64,000 nt of DNA from Undaria pinnatifida (lineage: Eukaryota > Sar > Phaeophyceae > Laminariales > Alariaceae), in NCBI GenBank assembly GCA_012845835.1, contig JABAKD010000029.1, positions 10,232,338-10,296,337 of the forward strand, written 5' to 3'. The translations under genes were made by a program, and so were the position numbers. Under the pieces are notes generated by a model that worked only from the letters and a program-made list of their open reading frames with translations, was not told where the DNA came from and ran no database searches. The first letter of the stretch is position 1. Every line of letters begins with the position of its first letter. Of this stretch, positions 44,001-52,599 are shown one piece after another.

Positions 44001-45223
44001 GGCGGGTGATGTAGCGTGCATGTCTCTTAACCCTATCCCTAACACCGACACCTTCCAAAACGGGCACAATCAATTAGGACTACACCTTGCGAGGCTTTAG
44101 AGCGTGCAGGACAACATTCGCATTGCCCCGCTTGGAAGAATGTACTAATAGTTGTCATAAAGGGGGGAGTGCAAGCTAAGATTTTAGGGTGTAACGTCTT
44201 TAATGACAGGCACGCCTGGCATTTTGTATTCGACATGTTTTGACTTACAAGGGAGCCCATTGCTTGATCTGACAAACAGTATAAAACGAGCATTCAAAAT
44301 TATAGCGTGTCATACTCGACTGTGCCTCGTTGCTGGAGTGGTATTGATGCGGCAAGGCTGACTTAAATTACTGCCTGATATTGGCATAATGACAAGGCGT
44401 TCCACGTCATCACAAAGATGTTAGCAAGGACAAAATGAGAGGTCCCAAATTACTGCTATATTTCATATTTCATCCTCCATCCTTTCCGGGAAAACAATGT
44501 ACGTAGCAGGGGTTTTAGCCCTTCAATGCCGGCAAAAGTAGTCCCGTTCTATTAATATCGCCAAGGCATGTGCCCCAACCAACGTAGGTAGAGTTAAGTA
44601 TGAAGACGATTCGAGCAGCGCACCCTCCGCCGTCTGCTCGAGATTGTTTGGGACGACACCAGCTCTACGAATAAGCGTAAAAAAGGGGAACAAAAAGAAC
44701 CTCCTCTTGCGAGCGAAGAGGCTCGTTTTCCCAACTAGAGAAAAAACACGACGGCAGTCTTCGGCGACGAGGCTAGGTCTTGGGTGCGTTTTCTTCCCGT
44801 GGGTACCAACCACCGCGCAGGGTATATAGCATGATGGTTTCTGCAGTACCCGACCACCACATATCTCACGGTACGGAAACCAGTCACCGCGACATTCTAC
44901 GCCAATTTATGTACGGGAGCGGTCTCCGCGATCCTCAGGGGGAAAGGATCACTTATCACGGTCATGATGCATTTCACTAGAGAACGTGCTCCAAGGTGCT
45001 GTTATATAACAGGTGCACTTTGTACTTGAATCGGCAATCGCAGTCGGTACTTGCTCCGGGACGATATTAGCCGCATGCAATTGAGTGGACTCATTTTGCT
45101 CACCAGCACTTCTTCCCAACGTGTACCACCGTTTCTTCCGTTAGAGTTTCCGTCTACAATAATAGAATTTCCGTCGTCCTCCACTAAATACCGTCCATAT
45201 TTAGTATGGGGTGGTGTACCCAT
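31919..45223 (-). CDS. Gene B: large multi-exon gene, acidic/alanine-rich coiled-coil protein (about 1470 aa)
   Basis: Exons in transcript order: 45104-45223 (tentative first), 41110-43719, 40470-40678, 38782-38969, 37200-37430, 34303-35271 and a tentative terminal exon 31919-32028. From 43719 to 34303 every border is a good GT-AG site and every junction keeps phase, which chance would rarely give five times running. The protein begins acidic, carries a Lys/Glu patch, then about 400 residues of Ala/Glu-rich probable coiled coil, an Ala/Pro exon, mixed exons, and a Gly/Pro-rich tail with two FPDLIAF motifs and two PPGL motifs. Family unknown. A filamentous, scaffold or vesicle-coat-adaptor role is conceivable but unproven. 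A reverse-transcriptase fragment lies inside one intron in the same orientation. Confidence 0.6.
32029..34302 (-). other. Presumed gene B intron
   Basis: Apart from the hairpin minisatellite, it holds C-rich DNA (32165-32240), a palindromic AT-rich segment (32540-32750) and a GCC/GTC-rich stretch (32780-32830) that is open on the minus strand (RKVFPSVAEEAKAAAAVVVV) but lacks a consensus donor. R1-like or R3-like fragments may lie at 33840-33990. Confidence 0.35.
33040..33820. repeat. Minisatellite with TTGACGG...CCGTCAA hairpin in each unit
   Basis: About nine diverged units of 75-100 bases. Each holds the hairpin TTGACGGCAGTCCGTCAA, then GGGGCAAGAGCGCCGTCAAC, CGACAT, an AT-rich spacer, and TACTAGTTATGGTGTGGGGA. 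In one place a 36-base sub-block is duplicated (33362-33425). It lies within a presumed gene B intron. Confidence 0.8.
34303..35271 (-). CDS. Gene B exon with FPDLIAF and PPGL repeats (323 codons)
   Basis: The acceptor is tgtctaccttgaaag and the donor CATG|GTGAGT. It opens with a helical segment, ELSEAVIEANPDWVRIAGRF, GEVGRALDAAADN, then an Asn/Thr-rich linker from a GTT/GTTGGT simple repeat. FPDLIAFDNDSAEEKTED and DFPDLIAFGNESEDEGA follow, two copies of one acidic motif that resembles short linear adaptor-binding motifs. Gly-rich DNA with PPGLSG and PPGLGAP comes next, then a Gly/Arg-rich end. No enzyme domain is evident. A shorter alternative frame in the last 140 bases is also open. Confidence 0.65.
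35272..37199 (-). other. Gene B intron
   Basis: No strong repeat family is seen. Short plus-strand frames at 36137-36370 and 36691-36939 have no splice support. The stretch 35990-36180 is open on the minus strand in two frames (WRSLESRRDQSTFHENHFCT) and may be a relic of an element. Confidence 0.35.
37200..37430 (-). CDS. Gene B exon (acidic, EEDDGREGLKTPATMAEEAE part)
   Basis: The acceptor has a long C/T tract ending tcccgtggcag; the donor is GGAG|GTGAGG. It encodes an Ala run, acidic DGEEEAIDTNASIRGYRVDM, EEDDGREGLKTPATMAEEAE and VRSFVAMDGGRIGDAG. It is phase-compatible on both sides. Confidence 0.65.
37500..37570 (-). repeat. Poly-C tail of the retroposon at 37571 (G-rich on plus)
   Basis: The minus strand reads TGAGTACCCCCCCCCCCC after the stop, then C-rich with TTCTCC and TTCCC breaks. 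It is the clearest case of a C-tract directly at the 3' end of a coding retroposon here. Confidence 0.65.
37571..38101 (-). mobile_element. Non-LTR (LINE-like) retroposon, 5'-truncated reverse transcriptase C-terminus
   Basis: The open frame ends a reverse-transcriptase ORF. It reads LKLRFRVGDLDLPEIRKRYT, then CPCGTTKNSRTHKVGEC at 37874-37924, a C-x1-C-x8-H-x4-C motif of the kind found after the RT domain in many non-LTR retrotransposons. Next come KLDVCDMEKLGKLESSEKTI, ILGDTWWPQTAKQDGDRTSK and NGQMTKASNK, then the stop. The stop is followed within a few bases by poly-C and C/T-rich DNA. Only the last 175 codons are present; the polymerase core and endonuclease are absent. It sits in a gene B intron in the same orientation. 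Confidence 0.7.
38220..38795 (+). mobile_element. C/T-rich block with embedded retroposon 3' end
   Basis: At 38390-38430 the plus strand reads GTGCTCAACGGTCAAATGGG, TAAGGCACATAACAAGAAA. This parallels the last codons of the element at 37571 (NGQMTKASNK; here NGQMGKAHNK). It is followed by about 360 bases of CCCT/CCTC DNA, the longest C-rich tail in the window, and preceded by another 170 bases of C-rich DNA. The proline/serine frames here are compositional. It lies in the intron next to the gene B exon at 38782. Confidence 0.55.
38782..38969 (-). CDS. Gene B exon (YRHYGTPESVVGMSIDTPES part)
   Basis: The acceptor is taaacacctctcag and the donor GGGG|GTGAGT. It encodes APNLARQGNEYRHYGTPESV, then SGEYMRRYLERRVMAMAPSN and MEDVFVPDDNPIG. 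The duplicated TPES (TPESVVGMSI / TPESGEYMRR) could be a phosphorylation-type Ser/Thr-Pro motif. One leftover base fits the next exon. Confidence 0.65.
38998..40469 (-). other. Gene B intron
   Basis: Starts with a 180-base G-rich tract (38998-39180), followed by unique DNA with the GGAGCTCTATACCTCACCC block of family R3 (about 39320) and an inverted R3 core (39820-39900). No exon recognised. Confidence 0.4.
40470..40678 (-). CDS. Gene B alanine/proline-rich exon
   Basis: The acceptor tactgtttgcag and donor CTG|GTGAGT are both strong. It encodes EAAINAPGATAARSAPAIAT and a long Ala/Pro linker, ending DASATPGDVSW. It starts on a whole codon and leaves two bases, completed to TGG by the next exon. 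Confidence 0.65.
41110..43719 (-). CDS. Gene B long exon: acidic head and alanine-rich coiled coil (870 codons)
   Basis: The acceptor is a long pyrimidine tract ending tctttttccag; the donor is CGAGAG|GTGAGA. The exon holds exactly 870 codons without a stop. Residues 1-290 are acidic and Gly/Val-rich (SDDDLSGLWLLDGGSTDGSV). About 290-330 is a Lys/Glu patch (EKKTDKKKEEGREKVEEEGE). About 345-760 is Ala/Glu/Val-rich with helix-forming repeats (AEIVEAAVEERTKAKKVLAE), broken near 465-500 by an Arg-rich non-Ala insert (RGFLLLEGINRRRCQRKTFA). About 715-765 is strongly charged (MQVFYRRKMSVLKAEVLTLR, then RREREKEEEKQRD). The end is Gly/Glu-rich. No catalytic motif is seen. The composition suggests an extended, dimerising protein. 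Confidence 0.75.
43720..45103 (-). other. Gene B first intron (if the first exon is right)
   Basis: About 1.4 kb of mostly unique DNA. No repeat family from elsewhere in the window is obvious, apart from a partly repeated GCACGTCTGGGTACGCAAA / TTGCACGCCTGCATACCC pair at 43915-43950. Confidence 0.35.
45104..45223 (-). CDS. Gene B, candidate first exon
   Basis: From an ATG the frame reads MGTPPHTKYGRYLVEDDGNS, IIVDGNSNGRNGGTRWEEVL and ends on a whole codon before CTG|GTGAGC, the phase needed by the exon at 43719. The frame stays open upstream of the ATG, so the exon may be longer. The antisense strand also has an acceptor-like site here. Confidence 0.4.
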
Positions 45224-46680
45224 TTCAAGACCACTCCGTATCACGTCGATGTATATGGTCTTATATCTACTTGTACTCGTATGGTCTTATCTTACTATTA
45301 TCCCATACTAGCTGCAAGTATTTTTTCGTGACAAGCCGACTAGCTTGTCTCAGCTCGACCACCCCGGACCAGCATAAAAGCAACTCCAATACCCCGGACC
45401 CTGGCCGTCAGTGTGCATCGAGCGTCAGCTTGAACAGTTGGGGTCCTTCCCAACTACCTGATATGAATCTACTGAACGACCTTGATTGTGCCGCATATCT
45501 ACGCAATCGGCATTGGACATACCGCACTGCTTGTACTGCCTTACGTACCAGTTTGTGTTGCTGTGGCCTACTCGCTACATGCGACTATATCCCGATCAGC
45601 GACCCAATATAAACTACTCGCTACCGCTGGGTAGCAAGGTAGCTATCCTCAATACGACCCCTCTATGGAGGTGACATAGTCAACTTTGATACAACATTCA
45701 ACTATCACATTGAATTAGGTTCTAATTTTTTGTACGCTTGCTTGATTCTTACTGCAAGTGTTATCGCCTACCAGTGTATTTTCTCGAAGAATTTCAATTA
45801 TAATCTTCTGGACGATGTACTTGTCTGTACTACCTATCTGCATAATTTACGAGTGCTTTACAGTTGCTATGTCGCAACACAGTTTCGCTGCTCCGTTGCG
45901 GCGTCACACAACATCAGCCGTTCCCGTTTCGCTTATGATCAGTGACCAACCTTGTACAGCTAATGCAATATCAGTTCATCGTCATCAATGTGTAGCAAGA
46001 CGCAGCGCGAAGCGAGGAGTTTCCTTGCCCTCCTTTTAGTTTTTGTCAACGAAAAAAATAAGGTGTGAGCTGTGAGTTATTCCCGAGAGAGAGGTCGATA
46101 CTCAACTTAGCAAGCTGTCCGTGACATAATAGATATGAGAAACACCCGTGGGGGATCCCCGGTATATTCAACCGAATGGTACATGATACACATGGTGCTG
46201 TGTAAGACTAACCGGTCGAAGAATTTTCGGGAGGTAATATCAGGCGTACAAGCTGAAGCCAGCACACCAGGCTACTTGTAATGAACAACAAGAAGCACAC
46301 GAAATTAAACAAGAAGGAAAAAGGCGCAAAAGTAAAATACAGAGAAAAGGAACGTTGGTGAAAGGGAAGAGGTACCCAGGAAAAACAAAAAATTAGCGAA
46401 TCAAGAAGGCAAGACAAACACAACAACTATTAATAATTGATAAACAAACCAGGCAGCCAGCTACAAAACGGAGGACACTACTCAATCAGCGTCAGGCGCA
46501 GCCGCGTGTGTGGTCTTCACATTAAACTGACATGATATTTCCACCCATGTGTTGAGCACAACCAGTGTCGTGTCGATGCCTGCTCCAACAGAGCTTTGTG
46601 GTCACAAACTACACAACGGAGATACACATCAAATGCAGGTGATTGGCGATGCAATGCCGAACGTAATGAATTCCGGGGGG
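45224..46680. other. Stretch without a recognised gene
   Basis: Open frames at 45211-45612 and 45730-45945 have no splice support. A short R1-like core (CGATACTCAACTTAGCAAGC) lies at 46080-46130. The rest is AT-rich and unique. Confidence 0.35.
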
Positions 46681-46682
46681 CT

Positions 46683-46727
46683 AACCCTAACCCTAACACC
46701 AACCCTAACCCTAACCCTGACCCTAAG
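46683..46727. repeat. Interstitial telomere-like (CCCTAA)n array
   Basis: About seven units of CCCTAA with CACCAA and CCCTGA variants. It implies TTAGGG-type telomeres in this organism. The array is short, degenerate and internal, so it is not a chromosome end in this window. Confidence 0.8.
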
Positions 46728-46844
46728 GCATAATCAAACCAGCAAACCATCACACGAGACTACGTGCGAGAGGCAGGCAGACATGAAAGAGGAGTGAGAC
46801 AGAAAGAATACTGTCCACGGTCTTGTGTATAATATATTATAAAA

Positions 46845-47020
46845 AATGAAAATACACTCCAGCTGTGAGATCGAAGATTTCGTCGAAACTCATCTTTGCA
46901 CGCTGTGTGTGATACTCCGATCGCGCGCATTACGAGTTGTGAGTCCTCATTAAGGATATAGGTCGGCGACTCCCCTTACAACTACAGTGTAGCTATCAGG
47001 GTCAACAGGGTGATTTTAGT
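46845..47020 (+). repeat. R1b repeat, copy 3
   Basis: CTCCAGCTGTGAGATCGAAG, CATCTTTGCACGCTGTGTGT, CTCCGATCGCGCGCATTACG, then CATTAAGGATATAGGTCGGC and TCAGGGTCAACAGGG. It directly precedes poly-G-spaced tandem units, exactly as at 53500. Confidence 0.7.
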
Positions 47021-47700
47021 CAGTCTGTGCGCGGAAACTATAAAACCCGTTTCTGAGGGGGACAAAATCTGACAGTTGTGAAGGGAAATGTATCCTTTTA
47101 TCAAGTGAATCTTGTAAGTCGAATAACCGGTGAGGGGGGGGGGCGGAGTTTTGAAGGACGTGGGGGCCTGGTTTTGATCAAAAGCGAGCGGGTTTGGAGG
47201 GGGGGGAGGAAAGGGGGGGCAATTTGTGCATGTAAGCTATAAATCTTTTCAAGGGGATAAATCTAACGGTTTTGGCACCAGTTTATTATTGGGGGGGGGG
47301 CGGGGGGGGGGGGGGGGGGGGGGGCAGCTCAATATGTGCGTGGAAACTATACATTATTTTGAGGGGATAAATGTGACGGTTTTGGAAGTAATGCATCAGT
47401 TTATCATGTATATCCTGGGGTAAGTCGTACAATCAGTGAGTGAAGAGAGGGTGGAGTGTTCGAGGGGGTGGGGTTGGGATGGGTTGGGGGGGGGGGGGGG
47501 AGGTGGGGGGTGGGGGCGGGGGGGGGGGCGGGGGGGGGGAGGCGGGGGGGGGGGGGAAGGAGGGGCTTTAGGTGAGGGGTTTGTTATACGTGTGGTGGTA
47601 GGTCTAGGCGATGGTGCGGGTGATGGGGAAGAAGGGGGCGTTCGAGGCGGGGGGGGGGGGGGGACACAGCGGCATGGATGGCTCTCGAAAGATAATTAGG
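47021..47700. repeat. Poly-G-spaced tandem units, array 1
   Basis: At least three units of about 130-160 bases: GTGCGYGGAAACTATAAA..., GAGGGGACAAATCTGACGGT, TTGGAAG, ATGCATCAGTTTATCATGTA, TATCCTGT AAGTCGTA, then a G-run of 10 to 30. Array 2 at 53671-54500 is built from the same unit and also follows an R1b copy. Confidence 0.75.
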
Positions 47701-48790
47701 TGATATTCTGTGCGTGAAGTGTTTATTAATCTGGCGGATTTCGATATTTGGTGGGGCGTTTGAGTAAGGGAGAGCAAGAGGGGGGGGGGGGGATAATATA
47801 ATGTTTACTGCTGCATAGCGTACTAAAATTGCTAATATTGCTAGTATACGGGTCGTACAGTGAAAGGTATGGTTGTCCCGGTCGTGTGTTCCGATTCGAT
47901 TTTCGATTGTTGAGTGTGCTATGATACCATATAATGTTATCATACATAGTCTACATACGTACCTGGTGCATATGATACGTGATACGTTTTTTGTCTACGA
48001 GTACCTATTATCTACCAGGTACTGGTATGCAGAATGCAGTAGCAGGGGCCCTCGATAAGGCGGTCTGACTAAGCCAGGATCCCTACGACATAATAAGGCG
48101 ATCAAAATCGCTCGGCGCTACTGGAGAGTTGCACTCATAGCCTGGAATGAGTTACATAAGGTGGTTTCTCGAGCCGATTTGCTACACTACAAGGGGGACG
48201 CGCAAAACGAAATCGGTGGCGTTGGAATGATCCCGTCGACAGCTTCTCACAGACACACTGCTCCGCATTCGCGCTATCTCTGTTGTCAAGAAAATCGACT
48301 AAGAACTTCGTCCGAGGGGGTGTGCTATCTTGCGAGCGATACAGTCTACGGTATTGTCCGGGGTCCACATCGTACCTTCTCCGCCGCCATACATTTTAGC
48401 AAACAAGATCAAGTGCACAAATCGAATATAGTTACGAGTGCAGCAGCGATTCTTACCTTCAGCCATCATCGCAGAAGAGAAGGAAGGGTGGTGGACGGGG
48501 AGATCGTCTGTTCATAACTTGGGTTTGCCTTGTTGATGAATGGCTCAAGGTATGGTGATTAGCTGTATGGCGCGAGGTGAGAGACTGCTGCGCTGCTTGC
48601 TGTGTGTAGACTCCGAACATGTAACATGTAACAACAGCAGAAAAAGCATTTTTTGTTGTCTCTTGTCTCTTGACTTTTTGTTGACAGCTCGGACAGACAT
48701 ATACGAGGCAGACTCTGATCGCAGCTGACAGCCCGGACAGCCCGTGTCGACGACTGGTCGTGCATTTATCGTGGAAAAAGACAATAATAA
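47701..48790. other. Stretch with weak exon candidates
   Basis: A G-run lies at 47781-47792. On the minus strand a short start, ATGATGGCTGAAG|GTAAGA, ends at about 48452, and a possible 44-base exon (DFLDNRDSANAEQCV) lies near 48256-48300 between cttag and GTGAGA. Neither could be joined into a gene. The frame at 48161-48517 (plus) has no splice support. Confidence 0.3.
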
Positions 48791-48794
48791 AAGG

Positions 48795-48990
48795 ACCGTT
48801 TATAATCCTGGCCTTCGCTGTTTCGAATACGGGTGTCATCGGAAAAAGAAAAGTTTTTTTTTCTTTCTTTTTTTCTTTCTTTTTCATCCTCCGGCGGATG
48901 GGGAAACATAAAGCTTTAGCTCACCACACTTCCACGTATTTTCATACGCGTCGTGTGTCGATTTAACGCAGTTGCTTTCGCAGCCCAACG
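48795..48990 (+). repeat. SINE-like family S2, 3' part
   Basis: CTGGCCTTCGCTGTTTCGAA resembles the tRNA-like second half at 49190-49215. It is followed by GGAAAAAGAAAAG, CATCCTCCGGCGGATGGGGA and CACTTCCACGTATTTTCATA, CGCGTCGTGTG. The last blocks recur inverted at 56440-56545. Confidence 0.5.
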
Positions 48991-49144
48991 CTAGCTGGCG
49001 CACCCTTCGGGTCCCATTGTAGGTATAGCGTAAGCTGTCCCTATCAGTGGTCTTCGTTACAACAAAAGAAATGTTCCCCATGAAAAATCGATACCTGGTA
49101 TTTATTTAAATTTTATTTGTAAAAAAAAAAATAGATATCAATGT

Positions 49145-49235
49145 GACGTTGTGGTCTACTGGTAGTAGATAGACTCTCCGCTTACAAGCTTGGCCTTCGT
49201 GGGTTCGAATCTGAGTATCACCGGAAAAAGAAAGT
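49145..49235 (+). repeat. tRNA-derived SINE head (tRNA-Val-like)
   Basis: TGTGGTCTACTGGTAGTAGA resembles a pol III A box region, CCGCTTACAAGC an anticodon arm with TAC, and GTGGGTTCGAATC a B box. The stems are partly broken (the T-stem pairs poorly) and the sequence continues into GGAAAAAGAAAGTGATCCCC shared with 48795. It is therefore a SINE head rather than a working tRNA gene. Confidence 0.5.
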
Positions 49236-49284
49236 GATCCCCATAAAAAAATCGATCTATATTTGTAACAAAAAAATATCAGGT

Positions 49285-49515
49285 GGGACAAAAAATCAAA
49301 GAAAAGCTGGACCGTTCCGCAAGTAATGCACGGAGGCGGTGCCAATAAACAACTGGCAAAACGAGCAGAACCAAAAATAGTGTGGCGGAGCAAGAATTCA
49401 TAGAAAAGCTGGACACCGTTCCGCTAAACAACTAACTGGCGAAACGAGCAGAACCAAAAATAACGTGGCGGAGCAAGAATTCAAAGAAAAGCTGGACCGT
49501 TCCGCATGTAACGCG
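49285..49515. repeat. Tandem duplication, about 110-base unit
   Basis: AAAGAAAAGCTGGACCGTTC, CGC, then ACAACTGGCAAAACGAGCAG and AACCAAAAATAGTGTGGCGG, AGCAAGAATTC, repeated with losses two to three times, ending GCGCGGAGGCGGTATCGAAG. Confidence 0.75.
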
Positions 49516-49751
49516 CGGAGGCGGTATCGAAGTGGGACCCTCGGAAATGCCAGGGGTGCACCAACCGAGCACTTTCAGCAGAAAGAAGTTAGTAAGTATA
49601 TTTATATTACTATGTACAACGTCTCTGCGCTGCTGACGCGCAACGCTAAGTCGACGCGACTCCAAGCCCGTCAGACAAAGGAAGGGTCGGTCTATCGAAG
49701 TGCAATGTTGTTTGGTCGTGATAATAGCCCTAAATCGATACCCGGTACCTA

Positions 49752-49830
49752 ATACTTGATTATGCGAGTTAATGTGAGAACAACAACAACAACCCCTGGT
49801 ACCTTATTGTGAGAACAACAACAACAGCAA
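49752..49830. repeat. R2 terminus fragment with (CAA)n
   Basis: CTTGATTATGCGAGTTAATG, TGAGAACAACAACAACAAC, then a second GTGAGAACAACAACAACAGC. It matches the R2 end at 20990-21035. Confidence 0.6.
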
Positions 49831-49954
49831 CAACCTGGTACGTGGTACTTATGTACCTACATACGTACGTATGTACGTAGCAGGGCTGACGGCTGACGCC
49901 GCAACGCAAAACCATATAAAATGTGATTTTAAGATACGGCCTCGAAAGGCCTGT

Positions 49955-50330
49955 AGTGTTATAAGGCTTAGTTTGGGTAAGCTGTTGGTTAACCTTTTGC
50001 AAGTGGTCAAACGAACTAATACCCCACTAATACCTTAACGAATGGCGTCGACGATGAGATCATGGGTTTTTGGGTCGTGGGTCCACATACACCATAATAA
50101 ACTTTTTCAGACTTTTCCCATGTCGAACTTGAAAAATACTCTCCCCTGGTATACCCCCAGCAAATGAAACGGCGTGGACGTATTGACAGGTCCGCCCGTA
50201 TATCCGGCCGACCTGCTATCCCGCTGTTTCAGGGGGGGAGAGTGCTATAAGGCTCAGTTTGGGTAAGTTATCGGTTAACCTTTTGCAAGTGGTCAAACGG
50301 ACTAATACCCCACTAATTCCTTAACACGAT
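49955..50330 (+). repeat. Left arm of inverted repeat with SINE-like unit S1
   Basis: An 85-base block (GTTATAAGGCTTAGTTTGGG ... AATACCCCACTAATACCTTA) flanks a 220-base core and is repeated in direct order at 50247-50330. The whole A-core-A arrangement is present in reverse complement at 52200-52595. The B-box-like part of this arm is degraded. Confidence 0.7.
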
Positions 50331-52199
50331 GTCAAAGCTTTTCCTACAGCTAGCCGCTAATTTTTTTCAAACATTTTCCATCCGATAACGTAATTTTGCG
50401 GACCATAGCGCTAAATGCTACAATCTCAGCATCGCACTACTAACGAATGACGAATTAGCAGGTACATTGTTTCGCGCGTAAGTTCTGTAGGGCTTATAGA
50501 TTCCGGATTAGGGTACAGGGGTCTTACAGAACTTCCAGAAGTTTCGGGTACGGGTATGGAAGTGTTACAGAACTTCCAGAAGTTCCGGGTATTGTGGCAC
50601 AGGCATACAGAACTCACAGAAGTTCCGGGCAAGTACAAAACGGAATGTACCCGTACCCCGGGTAATGTGGCACGGGTCTTACAGAAGTCACAGAAGTTCC
50701 GGGTACGGGGATAGAAAAAACTTTCGGAACTTCCGGGTATTGTGGCACGGGCGTACAGAACTTCTCCAGAAGTTCCGGGCAGGTATAAACATGCTGTACC
50801 CGCACCCCGGGTCTTTGTGGCACCGGCGTACAGAAGTTCCAGAAGTTCCGGGTACGGGTATGAGTGTCTTACAGAAGTTACAGAAGTTCTTTGTAGGGTA
50901 ATACCCGGGATAAATACCCCGGGTACAGTTTTGTGTGTACCCTTCAGACAGAACGAAAATAGAAAGTTCGGGTACGGGTAATGTCCTACATAACTCACAC
51001 ACGTTTCAGGTACGGGTAGGGTTTTACAGAACTCACAACAGAAGTTTCGGGTACGGGTAATTCCCGGGTAAGTACCCGCCTCAAAAGGGGCGAAAAAACA
51101 ACAAATTGACTGGTCAATATAAAAAGACACAATTGTCAACGCATTTCCGATTATTGTGATTGGCATACTGCATAATACACTGATGCACTCATAGGCAACA
51201 GCACATACATCCACTACTACTGTTCTTCTGTAATACACAGATCATATCATAGCGTACCCCGGATGTGGCGCCTAAAAACAAATAATGTCGGTCGCAAGCC
51301 CAATGTTCCCACTAGCTCGATAAGCCAAGTGCCACGACAAAGAAGAAGCAAAGCCACCGAAAACACAGAGAATAGTTCAAGACTTCGATGATAGCGAGAG
51401 CAATCTGCATTATTCCGATCGGAAAATAAACATTGACAAAACGCAATACGTGGTTTCCCGATAGGAGGAAAAAAACGCTTGTTTCACACAAATCGATTCT
51501 AATTCAATTCGATTAATCAAAAATCATAATTGCGATTAAAAAGTGTATTTTGTTAACACGTTAATACGCGCCCTTAGAAACGAAAGAAACTCAACAACAG
51601 TTAACAGAGGTACAGTATACCGAAGGTGCTCTTATTGTATGATACATACTGCTTGCTGTGTTCGGTGTTCGGTTTGTGTGACTGACAAAACATGACGACA
51701 TCCTAGTTAATGCATAATACATTTATTTTCGGATTTAACCTGAATGAATACAGAGCTCCCCGGGTATTGTAACGAAGGTATACCCATACCCCGGGTATTG
51801 TGCCCCAGTCTTACAGGAGTCACAAAACGTAAGTTGCGGGTAAGGGTGTGACGATCTTGCGGAACTAACTTCCAGGTGTTCCGGGTACGGGTACGGATAT
51901 CTTACAGAACCTCCAGAAGTTCGGGGAATTGTGGCCCAGGCGTACAGAACTCACAGGAGTTCCGAGCGGGTACAAAACATGCTGTACCCGTACCCCGGGT
52001 ATTGTGGCAACGGGCGTACAGAACTTCCAGAAGGAGTTCCGGGTACAGGTATGAATGTCGTACAGAAGTTCCAGAAGTTCCGGGTACGGGTATGAATGCT
52101 CTACAGAACGTACAGAAGTTCTTTGTAGGGTAATACCCGGGATAAATACTCCGGGTGCGGTTTGTACATACCCTACAGAACACAACCTTGCATTGTTTA
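50331..52199. repeat. Region between inverted arms: two related minisatellites and a spacer
   Basis: At 50500-51075 and 51760-52175 imperfect units of about 60-75 bases repeat TTCCGGGTACGGGTATG, TACAGAACTTCCAGAAGTTC and TACCCGTACCCCGGGTATTG, TGGC. Both blocks have the same orientation. The spacer 51076-51759 is unique and AT-rich. The Tyr/Pro/Gly-rich frames over the repeats are compositional. Confidence 0.7.
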
Positions 52200-52595
52200 C
52201 TGTTATTATTGTAGTCTTTGTTAAGGAAATTAGTGGGGTATTAGTCCGTTGGACCACTTGCAACTGGTTAACCAATAGCTTACCCAAACTAAGCCTTATA
52301 ACACTCTCCCCCCCTGAAACGGCGGGATACCAGGTCGGCCGGATATACGGCGGACCTCTGTCAATATCCAAGCCGTTTCATTTCCTGGGGATACCACGGA
52401 GAGTATTTTACAAGTTCGGCATGGGGAATATCTGAAAAGTTTATTATTGTGGATGGTGGGGATCGAACCCACGACCCAAAAACCCATGGTCTGTCGACGA
52501 CGCCATTTGTTAAGGAATTAGTGGGGTATTAGTCCGTTTAACCACTTGCAACTGGTTAACCAATAGCTTACCCAAACTAAGCCTTATAACATCTT
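52200..52595 (-). repeat. Right arm of inverted repeat with tRNA-like pol III boxes (S1)
   Basis: On the minus strand an A-box-like TTGCAAGTGG (about 52542-52551) precedes a good B box, GGGTTCGATCCC (about 52458-52470), some 80 bases on. The T-arm can pair: GTGGG-TTCGATC-CCCAC. The unit then runs through CCATGCCGAACTTGTAAAAT and GAAACGGCTTGGATATTGAC to the flanking 85-base block. This is the structure of a tRNA-derived SINE. Confidence 0.65.
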
Positions 52596-52599
52596 GCGG

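Noticed and set aside
49145-49235. A functional tRNA-Val gene
   Set aside because: The T-stem and acceptor do not pair well, and the sequence continues into a body shared with other repeat copies; SINE head preferred.
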